6,135 nucleotides of DNA, from contig JBFWNZ010000244.1 of assembly GCA_050250795.1 (NCBI GenBank), positions 1 through 6,135 of the forward strand, in the 5' to 3' direction. The notes beneath the pieces were generated by a model. It did not search any database and was not told the origin of the DNA. It saw nothing but the letters and a program-made list of their open reading frames with translations. The DNA is from JBFWNZ01 sp050250795. GTDB taxonomy: Bacteria > Pseudomonadota > Alphaproteobacteria > UBA8366. Numbering within the stretch: the stretch's first letter is position 1; every line of letters starts with the position of its first letter. Below, piece after piece: positions 1 through 4,986 of this stretch. A program made the translations under genes and the position numbers.

Positions 1-611
1 AGGCCGCGATAGATGCAGGCCGCGCCCGGCACGTCGTTGTAGCGGAGATAGGATGCCAGTGCGTCGCGGTCCACCTCCGGCCGCCAGCCCTCCTTGGCGC
101 GCAGGGCCTTGAGTTCCGAGCCGAACAGGAACAGCCCGTCGAAGCGGCCGTAATAGAGCGGCTTGATGCCCAGCCGGTCGCGCACCAGCCACAGCCGCCG
201 CTCGGCCACGTCCCACAGTGCGATGGCGAACATGCCGATCAGGCGCCGGATCGTGGCCTCGACGCCCCAGCGGGCGCAGCCCTCGACGATCACCTCGGTA
301 TCGGAATGGCCGCGGAAGCGGTGGCCCAGTTCTTCCAACTCGGCGCGCAATTCGCGGAAATTGTAGGTCTCGCCGTTATAGACGATGACGAAGCGCCCGT
401 CGGCGGACGCCATCGGCTGGTCGCCGAGCGGGCTGAGGTCGATGATCGCCAGCCGGCGGAAGCCCAGCGCCACGCCGCGCACCGCATCGACCCAGGCGCC
501 GCCGCTGTCCGGCCCGCGATGGTGCAGCGCGTCGGCCATGCGCGTGACGGCCTTGCGCAGGAGCTGGGCGTTGCCGCCGCCGCGCTGGATGAAGCCTGCG
601 ATTCCGCACAC
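1..611 (-). CDS. asnB: Asparagine synthetase (glutamine-hydrolysing), N-terminal part, cut by window edge
   Basis: This enzyme converts aspartate to asparagine in the cytoplasm, using ATP and ammonia released from glutamine. Read on the minus strand from 611, 203 codons are visible, beginning M-C-G-I-A-G-F-I. Cys2 is the N-terminal nucleophile of class II (Ntn) glutamine amidotransferases, exposed when the first Met is removed. Family motifs follow in order: HHRGPDSGG near residues 33-41, RRLAIIDLS near 58-66, YNGETYN near 86-92, HSDTEV near 112-117, MFAIALWD near 139-146 and RDRLGIKPLYY near 156-166. The start is GTG at 609-611; the position is fixed because Cys2 must follow it directly. A modest AGGA lies 13 bases upstream. 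The AsnB family is usually about 590-660 residues, so the ATP-dependent synthetase domain lies beyond the left edge. Relatives often sit in polysaccharide clusters and act as amidotransferases on other substrates, so the true acceptor is not provable here. Confidence 0.93.
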   Translation of the reverse strand, partial: MCGIAGFIQRGGGNAQLLRKAVTRMADALHHRGPDSGGAWVDAVRGVALGFRRLAIIDLSPLGDQPMASADGRFVIVYNGETYNFRELRAELEELGHRFRGHSDTEVIVEGCARWGVEATIRRLIGMFAIALWDVAERRLWLVRDRLGIKPLYYGRFDGLFLFGSELKALRAKEGWRPEVDRDALASYLRYNDVPGAACIYRG

Positions 612-715
612 TGTCGGCCGGCCGTCCTGCCCCTGGTTCGATACGCGCGCACTCTACGGGTGCCGCCGCGCGGGCGCAAACCGCTTCGGCAGTTGCCGCG
701 CCGCCGGGCGGGATT
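612..715. promoter_or_regulatory. Divergent asnB-putA intergenic region
   Basis: This 104-base gap separates the divergent start codons of asnB and putA, so it must hold at least one promoter for each unless they are transcribed from further away. I could not find a convincing -35/-10 pair on either strand; the sequence is GC-rich apart from a small pocket near 636-660. A short perfect dyad, CGGCA-GT-TGCCG at 687-698, lies 17 bases before the upstream putA start and could be a regulator site, but a 12-base dyad in DNA this GC-rich has limited weight. No PutR or Lrp site could be identified by eye. Confidence 0.3.
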
Positions 716-3700
716 ATGATTCCCGGCATGCCGGACGCATCCCTGCTGGCGGATCTGCCGCCCCTCTCGCCGGACCCGCTGCGCGCGGCGGTTCGCGCCG
801 CCCATCGCATGGACGAGACGGCCTGCGTCGCCGAGCGCCTGAACCAGGCGGCGCTGCCGGAGGAGGCGCGGGCACGGATCGCCGCACGGGCCGAAGCCCT
901 GGTCGTCGCGGTGCGCGAGGCCGGGCAGGGAGAGGGCGGGCTCGACGCCTTCCTCCATGAATTCGCCCTGTCGAGCCGCGAAGGCGTGGTGCTGATGTGC
1001 CTCGCCGAGGCGCTGCTGCGCATCCCCGATGCGGAGACGCGCGACCGGCTGATTCGCGACAAGCTGGGCGAGGCTGACTGGTCGGCGCATCTGGGCCATT
1101 CCGACAGCCTGCTCGTCAACGCCTCGACCTGGGCGCTGATGCTGACCGGCCGGGTGCTGCGGCTGGATGGCGAGGGACCGGCCGGCGACCTGCCGGACCT
1201 GCTCGGCCGTTTCGTGGCGCGGGCGGGTGAGCCGGTGATCCGGCAGGCGGTGCTGTCGGCGATGCGCATTCTGGGCGGGCAGTTCGTGATGGGCCGGACC
1301 ATCGGCGAGGCGTTGAAGCGCGCCGCGCCCGGCGAGCGGCAGGGCTATCGCCATTCCTTCGACATGCTGGGCGAGGCGGCGCGGACGGCGGCCGACGCCG
1401 CGCGCTATTTCGACGCCTATGCCGCCGCCATCGACGCCATCGGACGGGCCTCGGCCGGACGCGGGCCGATGGCAGGGCCGGGCATCTCGGTCAAGCTGTC
1501 CGCGCTCCACCCGCGCTACGAACAGGCGCAGCGCGGCCGTGTCCTGGCGGAGCTGGTGCCGCGTCTGGCGGCGCTGGCGGCACGGGCGCGCGATGCCGGG
1601 ATCGGCCTGACCGTGGATGCGGAGGAGGCGGACCGGCTGGACCTGTCGCTCGACGCGATCGAGGCCGTTTTCGCCGACCCGGCGCTCGCCGGCTGGGAAG
1701 GCTTCGGGCTGGCGGTTCAGGCCTATCAGAAGCGGGCCATGCCGCTGCTCGACTGGCTGGCGGCCCTCGCGGATCGCGTCGGGCGCCGGCTGGCCGTGCG
1801 GCTGGTCAAGGGCGCCTATTGGGACAGCGAGATCAAGCGGGCGCAGGAGGGCGGGCAGGCGGGCTATCCGGTGTTCACCCGCAAGGCCTCGACCGACGTG
1901 TCCTACATCGCCTGCGCGAAACGGCTGGCGTCGTCGCCGAAGGCCTTCTATCCGCAATTCGCCACCCACAACGCCCATACCGTTGCGGCGGTCCTGGAGA
2001 TCATGAGCAGCCGCCGCGATTTCGAGTTCCAGCGCCTGCACGGCATGGGCGAGGCGCTGTACGACCGGATCGTCGGTGCGGCGGGGATGGATATTCCCTG
2101 CCGTGTCTACGCGCCGGTCGGCAGCCACGAGGATCTGCTGGCCTATCTGGTGCGCCGGCTGCTGGAGAACGGTGCCAATACCTCCTTCGTCAACCGGATC
2201 GTGGACGAGGACCTGCCGGTGGCGGAAATCGTCGCCGATCCGGTCGCGCGGGTGGCGCGGCTGGCGATGACGCCGCATCCGGCGATCCCGCAGCCTGCCG
2301 ATCTGTTCGCCCCCGAGCGGCGCAACGCGCGCGGGTTCGACCTGTCCGATCCGGCCGTGCTGGCGCCGCTGGCCGAGGCGATGCGAGCGGCGGCGGCGCA
2401 GGGTTGGCAGGCGCGGCCGCTGGTCGGCGGCAAGGCGCTGGACGGCGCGGCGCGGGACATCCTCGACCCGGCCGACCGCCGGCGGCGCGTCGGGACGGCG
2501 GTGGAGGCGGACCGGGCGGCGGTGGACCGGGCACTGGCCTTGGCCGCGGCGGCGATGCCGGGCTGGGATGCCGCAGGGGCCGAGGCGCGTGCCGCCTGCC
2601 TGGAACGCGCGGCGGACGCCTATGAGGCGCATGCGCCGGAGCTGATGGCGCTGTGCGTGCGCGAGGCGGGCAAGACCTTGCCGGACGCCGTGGCGGAAGT
2701 GCGCGAAGCGGTGGATTTCCTGCGCTACTACGCGGCACGGGCGCGGGCGGAGTTCGCGGCGCCGCTGCCGCTGCCGGGGCCGACGGGCGAGGGCAACGCG
2801 CTGCATCTGCGCGGTCGCGGCGTGTTCGCCTGTATCGCACCCTGGAACTTTCCGCTCGCGATCTTCACCGGGCAGGTCGCGGCGGCGCTGGCCGCCGGCA
2901 ATGCGGTGGCGGCGAAGCCGGCGGAGCAGACGCCCCTGATCGCGGCGCGCGCGGTCGAGCTTCTGCATGCGGCGGGCGTGCCGGGAGAGGTGCTGCACCT
3001 GCTGCCGGGCGACGGCCCTTCGGTCGGCGCGCCGCTGACCGCCGATCCCCGCATCGCGGGCGTCGCCTTCACCGGCTCCATCGAAACGGCGCAGGCGATC
3101 AACCGCACGCTGGCCGCGCGTGACGGCCCGATTGCCGCGCTGATCGCCGAGACCGGCGGGCAGAACGCGATGATCGTCGATTCCTCCGCCCTGCCCGAGC
3201 AGGCGGTGCGCGACGCCCTGGCCTCGGGATACCAGAGCGCCGGGCAGCGCTGCTCGGCGCTGCGGGTGCTGTTCGTGCAGGAGGAGATCGCGGACCGGAT
3301 GCTGGCCATGCTGGCGGGCGCGATGGAAGAGTTGCGGATCGGCGATCCCGGCCTGCTGGCGACGGATGTCGGGCCGGTGATCGATGCCGATGCGCAGACG
3401 ATGCTGGAGCGGCATGCGGCCCGGATGGACCGGGCGGCGCGGCTGCTCTACCGCTGCCGGCTCGGTCCGGACTGCGCGCACGGTACCTTCTTCGCGCCCT
3501 GCGCCTATGAGATCGCGTCGATGGACACGCTCACCGGCGAGGTGTTCGGGCCGGTCGTGCATGTGCTGCGCTTTGCCGGCGACCGGATCGACGCGGTGGT
3601 GGATGCGGTGAACGCCACCGGGTACGGGCTGACGCTCAGCGTGCACAGCCGGATCGAGGCGACGGTGCGGCGGGTGCGCGAACGGGCGCGAGTCGGCAAC

Positions 3701-3895
3701 ATCTACGTCAACCGCAACCAGATCGGCGCCGTGGTCGGTGTGCAGCCTTTCGGTGGGGAATCGCTCTCGGGGACCGGGCCCAAGGCCGGGGGACCGCACT
3801 ATCTCCACCGGTTCGCGACGGAGCGGACGGTCACGGTCGATCTGACGGCGGCGGGCGGCAATGCGACCTTGCTGACGCTGGGGGGCGGAGGCTGA
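716..3895 (+). CDS. putA: Bifunctional proline dehydrogenase / L-glutamate gamma-semialdehyde dehydrogenase, short form
   Basis: PutA oxidises proline to glutamate in two steps: FAD-dependent proline dehydrogenase, then NAD-dependent aldehyde dehydrogenase, with the intermediate channelled between the sites. The product is 1059 residues from the ATG at 716, or 1055 from the ATG at 728. Neither start has an ideal ribosome binding site: GGGCGGG ends 3 bases before 716, and GGGA lies 14 bases before 728. Residues 1-200 match the helical arm region. The FAD barrel carries ISVKLSALHPRYE (257-269), VKGAYWD (364-370), TRKASTD (388-394), FATHNAHT (415-422), LHGMGE near 441-446 and RRLLEN (480-485). 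The dehydrogenase half carries IAPWNFP (707-713), KPAE (734-737), FTGS (785-788), catalytic Glu812 in AETGGQN, catalytic Cys846 in GQRCSALR, EVFGP (942-946) and GTGPKAGGP near 1019-1027. All catalytic motifs are intact. There is no N-terminal ribbon-helix-helix domain and no extra C-terminal domain, so it should not be its own repressor, unlike the roughly 1320-residue E. coli enzyme. It is transcribed away from asnB. Confidence 0.97.
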   Translation: MIPGMPDASLLADLPPLSPDPLRAAVRAAHRMDETACVAERLNQAALPEEARARIAARAEALVVAVREAGQGEGGLDAFLHEFALSSREGVVLMCLAEALLRIPDAETRDRLIRDKLGEADWSAHLGHSDSLLVNASTWALMLTGRVLRLDGEGPAGDLPDLLGRFVARAGEPVIRQAVLSAMRILGGQFVMGRTIGEALKRAAPGERQGYRHSFDMLGEAARTAADAARYFDAYAAAIDAIGRASAGRGPMAGPGISVKLSALHPRYEQAQRGRVLAELVPRLAALAARARDAGIGLTVDAEEADRLDLSLDAIEAVFADPALAGWEGFGLAVQAYQKRAMPLLDWLAALADRVGRRLAVRLVKGAYWDSEIKRAQEGGQAGYPVFTRKASTDVSYIACAKRLASSPKAFYPQFATHNAHTVAAVLEIMSSRRDFEFQRLHGMGEALYDRIVGAAGMDIPCRVYAPVGSHEDLLAYLVRRLLENGANTSFVNRIVDEDLPVAEIVADPVARVARLAMTPHPAIPQPADLFAPERRNARGFDLSDPAVLAPLAEAMRAAAAQGWQARPLVGGKALDGAARDILDPADRRRRVGTAVEADRAAVDRALALAAAAMPGWDAAGAEARAACLERAADAYEAHAPELMALCVREAGKTLPDAVAEVREAVDFLRYYAARARAEFAAPLPLPGPTGEGNALHLRGRGVFACIAPWNFPLAIFTGQVAAALAAGNAVAAKPAEQTPLIAARAVELLHAAGVPGEVLHLLPGDGPSVGAPLTADPRIAGVAFTGSIETAQAINRTLAARDGPIAALIAETGGQNAMIVDSSALPEQAVRDALASGYQSAGQRCSALRVLFVQEEIADRMLAMLAGAMEELRIGDPGLLATDVGPVIDADAQTMLERHAARMDRAARLLYRCRLGPDCAHGTFFAPCAYEIASMDTLTGEVFGPVVHVLRFAGDRIDAVVDAVNATGYGLTLSVHSRIEATVRRVRERARVGNIYVNRNQIGAVVGVQPFGGESLSGTGPKAGGPHYLHRFATERTVTVDLTAAGGNATLLTLGGGG

Positions 3896-3910
3896 AATCC
3901 GTCCGCAGCC

Positions 3911-3937
3911 GCAATGATGATAATGCCTCGCAATTGC
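3911..3937. promoter_or_regulatory. Candidate Fur-family operator upstream of bfd
   Basis: This AT-rich island begins 15 bases after the putA stop, between GC-rich blocks. It contains TGATAAT (3918-3924), identical to the half-site of the classical enterobacterial Fur 7-1-7 box, preceded by an overlapping AATGAT, then the perfect 8-base palindrome GCAATTGC (3930-3937). The block ends directly against the proposed -35 hexamer of bfd. The second Fur half-site is poor (about 3 of 7 positions), so this is a candidate for an iron regulator rather than a clear match. bfd is induced under iron limitation through Fur in E. coli, which makes the placement plausible. Confidence 0.4.
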
Positions 3938-3938
3938 G

Positions 3939-3967
3939 TTGACCGGACCGAAGACTCGATGTATGAG
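3939..3967 (+). promoter_or_regulatory. Sigma70-type promoter of bfd (-bfr)
   Basis: TTGACC at 3939-3944 matches five of six bases of the -35 consensus. After a spacer of exactly 17 bases comes TATGAG at 3962-3967, matching four of six bases of the -10 consensus. Transcription would start near 3974, giving a leader of about 30 bases that contains GGAGGAAGG. This placement excludes the upstream in-frame ATGs at 3914 and 3959 as bfd starts. The upstream flank carries the Fur-like block, so a bound repressor would occlude the -35. Confidence 0.6.
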
Positions 3968-4003
3968 AGCGGCAAAACCCTGGGAGGAAGGTCGGCCGCT
4001 GCG

Positions 4004-4207
4004 ATGATCGTCTGTGTCTGCAACGTCCTGTCCGAGAGCGATGTCCGCGCCGCGATCGCCGGTGGGGCCCGCGATGCCGATGCGGTGTACAGCCATCATG
4101 GCTGCGAGCGCGAATGCGGCACCTGTGCCTGCATGATCGAGGAATTCCTGAGCGCGCCCTGCCGTGCGAAGGCCGCAGCCGAAGACCCGGTGGCCATTCC
4201 GGCCTGA
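4004..4207 (+). CDS. bfd: Bacterioferritin-associated ferredoxin
   Basis: Bfd is a small cytoplasmic [2Fe-2S] protein that binds bacterioferritin and passes electrons to its haem so that stored ferric iron is reduced and released. The 67-residue product starts M-I-V-C-V-C-N and has Cys4, Cys6, Cys38 and Cys41, the same spacing as the four cluster ligands of E. coli Bfd (C-x-C and C-x2-C). Cys34, Cys43 and Cys53 are additional. The frame stays open upstream to ATGs at 3959 and 3914, but the start at 4004 is chosen because it gives the conserved family N terminus, has GGAGGAAGG (3983-3991) 12 bases upstream, and lies after the predicted transcription start, whereas the other ATGs do not. The gene for its partner Bfr follows after 95 bases on the same strand, so the two are probably co-transcribed. 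Confidence 0.93.
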   Translation: MIVCVCNVLSESDVRAAIAGGARDADAVYSHHGCERECGTCACMIEEFLSAPCRAKAAAEDPVAIPA

Positions 4208-4215
4208 TCTCAAAC

Positions 4216-4231
4216 TTTTATCCGTTCTAAA
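4216..4231. promoter_or_regulatory. AT-rich, Irr/ICE-like half-site between bfd and bfr
   Basis: Directly after bfd lies an AT-rich patch containing TTCTAAA (4225-4231). As I recall it, this heptamer is one arm of the iron control element (an inverted TTTAGAA / TTCTAAA pair) bound by Irr in alphaproteobacteria. The other arm, expected near 4216-4222, reads TTTTATC and matches only about 3 of 7 positions. bfr genes are known Irr targets in rhizobia and relatives, so the position is sensible, but one good half-site is weak evidence. I could not find a convincing separate -35/-10 pair for bfr here. Confidence 0.25.
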
Positions 4232-4259
4232 CAGGGCTGGACCACGCGGTACAGGCGGG

Positions 4260-4272
4260 GCATCCTGGATGC
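4260..4272. repeat. 13-base perfect palindrome in the bfd-bfr spacer
   Basis: GCATCC-T-GGATGC is a perfect 6-1-6 inverted repeat, ending 30 bases before the bfr start codon. A second small dyad, TTCC-C-GGAA (4273-4281), follows without a gap. In DNA they could be protein-binding sites. In RNA the first could fold as a 5-base-pair stem with a 3-base loop just upstream of the bfr ribosome binding site. Its function is unknown. Confidence 0.4.
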
Positions 4273-4302
4273 TTCCCGGAACTGGAGACAGGGTGCGATG
4301 CC

Positions 4303-4767
4303 ATGAAGGGCGACAAGACGGTCATCCAGCATCTGAACAAGGTGCTGAAGAACGAGCTCACGGCCATCAACCAGTATTTCCTGCACTCCCGGATGTTCCG
4401 GAACTGGGGCCTCTCGTCGCTGGCGGAGCACGAGTACAAGGAATCCATCGACGAAATGAAGCATGCGGACGAGATCATCGAACGCATCCTGTTCCTCGAA
4501 GGGCTGCCCAACCTGCAGGACCTCGGCAAGCTGATGATCGGCGAGAACCCGAAAGAGGTGATCGAGTGCGATCTGAAGCTCGAAGAGCTTGCGATCCCCG
4601 ATCTGCGCGCCGCGATGGCGCATTGCGAGACGGTCGGCGACTATGTCACCCGCCACCTGCTGCGCGACATCCTGGAATCCGAGGAAGAGCATGTGGACTG
4701 GCTGGAGACCCAGCTGGGCCTGATCGACCGGCTCGGCCTCGAGCTCTATCTCCAGGACAAGATCTGA
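4303..4767 (+). CDS. bfr: Bacterioferritin (haem-containing iron-storage protein)
   Basis: Bfr assembles into a 24-subunit hollow shell in the cytoplasm, oxidises Fe(II) at a di-iron centre and stores it as a ferric mineral, with haem bound between subunit pairs. The 154-residue product is close to the E. coli protein (158) and begins with the diagnostic M-K-G-D. All di-iron ligands are at their usual numbers: Glu18, Glu51, His54, Glu94, Glu127 and His130. The haem ligand Met52 is present in DEMKHAD, so this is a haem-binding Bfr rather than a ferritin-like subunit without it. Leu68, Glu81 and Glu85, which I recall as Bfd-contact residues in Pseudomonas BfrB, are also present, in keeping with the bfd gene 95 bases upstream. 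AGGG at 4290-4293 lies 9 bases before the ATG. A perfect hairpin follows the stop, so bfd-bfr looks like a complete two-gene unit. Confidence 0.97.
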   Translation: MKGDKTVIQHLNKVLKNELTAINQYFLHSRMFRNWGLSSLAEHEYKESIDEMKHADEIIERILFLEGLPNLQDLGKLMIGENPKEVIECDLKLEELAIPDLRAAMAHCETVGDYVTRHLLRDILESEEEHVDWLETQLGLIDRLGLELYLQDKI

Positions 4768-4796
4768 TCCTGCCGTAACCTCGGGCCTTTCGTCCG

Positions 4797-4818
4797 CCGG
4801 CCGCGCTTCCGCGGCCGG
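4797..4818 (+). terminator. Perfect GC hairpin after bfr, possible terminator
   Basis: CCGGCCGCG (4797-4805) and CGCGGCCGG (4810-4818) form a perfect 9-base-pair stem around a CTTC tetraloop, starting 29 bases after the bfr stop. No run of T follows, so it does not meet the classical intrinsic terminator rule. It could still terminate, act with Rho, or protect the 3' end of the bfd-bfr message. Confidence 0.55.
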
Positions 4819-4874
4819 ACATGGGTCATGCTTGCGTTTCCGATCCGCCGGCGTGGAGGATATGCGTACCCGAA

Positions 4875-4882
4875 TACCGGTA
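4875..4882. repeat. 8-base palindrome abutting the Fur-like box
   Basis: TACCGGTA is a perfect 8-base palindrome ending exactly one base before the 17-base Fur-like palindrome. It may be chance or an accessory site. It is listed because three dyads are packed into about 55 bases here. Confidence 0.25.
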
Positions 4883-4899
4883 ATGCAAATGATTTGCAT
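4883..4899. promoter_or_regulatory. Perfect 8-1-8 palindrome, Fur-family operator candidate
   Basis: ATGCAAAT-G-ATTTGCAT is a perfect inverted repeat of 8 bases around one central base. It contains a TGCAAAT-n-ATTTGCA core with the 7-1-7 architecture of Fur-family sites, and resembles Fur/Mur sites described in alphaproteobacteria. It lies 87 bases before the start of a ferric-iron-binding protein, the kind of gene Fur represses when iron is plentiful. A possible -35 (TTGCAT, 4894-4899) is part of the right arm, so binding would block RNA polymerase. Whether Fur, Mur or another regulator of this family binds cannot be decided from the site alone. Confidence 0.7.
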
Positions 4900-4922
4900 C
4901 GGCATTTGAGTTGCGATAGCGT
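4894..4922 (+). promoter_or_regulatory. Tentative promoter of the ferric-binding protein gene
   Basis: TTGCAT (4894-4899) would serve as -35 and TAGCGT (4917-4922) as -10 with a 17-base spacer. The -35 is fair and the -10 is poor (three of six). The transcript would start near 4929 with a leader of about 58 bases. The main support is the overlap with the palindrome and the lack of a better pair nearby. Confidence 0.3.
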
Positions 4923-4928
4923 CGCAAC
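4910..4928. repeat. Second inverted repeat upstream of the ferric-binding protein gene
   Basis: GTTGCGA-TAGCG-TCGCAAC is a perfect 7-base inverted repeat with a 5-base centre, located 11 bases after the Fur-like palindrome and covering the tentative -10. As DNA it could be a second operator. As RNA it would fold only if transcription begins upstream of it. Its arms share GCAA/TTGC with the first palindrome but differ in spacing, so it is not a simple copy. Confidence 0.5.
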
Positions 4929-4972
4929 CGCATTTGCACGGCCGGGGGGCCTGGTGCAGCAATCGCTCGCAA

Positions 4973-4978
4973 GAGGAG
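4973..4978 (+). promoter_or_regulatory. Ribosome binding site that fixes the ferric-binding protein start
   Basis: GAGGAG lies 8 bases before the ATG at 4987, an optimal Shine-Dalgarno arrangement. The frame remains open upstream to an ATG at 4828, but that start would place the operator palindrome inside the coding region and add 53 residues ahead of the signal peptide. Confidence 0.85.
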
Positions 4979-4986
4979 ATCGTCGA

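Noticed and set aside
3890..3910. Small inverted repeat GGCTG/CAGCC over the putA stop as a terminator
   Set aside because: It has only 5 base pairs with an 11-base loop and no T run, so it is too weak to call.
3914..4003. Longer bfd starting at 3914 or 3959
   Set aside because: Both ATGs lie upstream of the predicted transcription start, and the conserved Bfd N terminus with Cys4 and Cys6 begins at 4004.
290..4213. A 1307-codon open frame on the minus strand running through the whole of putA
   Set aside because: It is antisense to a gene with every catalytic motif of PutA. Its product is rich in Arg, His, Gln, Pro and Ala with no recognisable domain, as expected from the complement of GC-rich codons. 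It also overlaps the start of asnB out of frame.
4164..4778. A 204-codon plus-strand frame overlapping the end of bfd and all of bfr
   Set aside because: It is a shifted-frame shadow of bfr, whose own frame gives every bacterioferritin ligand at the canonical position.
4862..4909. A 15-codon frame starting at 4862 behind GGAGG
   Set aside because: The Shine-Dalgarno sequence is only 2 bases from the ATG, which is too close. The frame runs through the palindrome, upstream of the expected transcription start, and it has no recognisable product.
4828..4986. N-terminal extension of the ferric-binding protein to an ATG at 4828
   Set aside because: The extension covers the operator palindrome and the tentative promoter, and places 53 residues before a clear signal peptide. 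The ATG at 4987 has an ideal GAGGAG 8 bases upstream.
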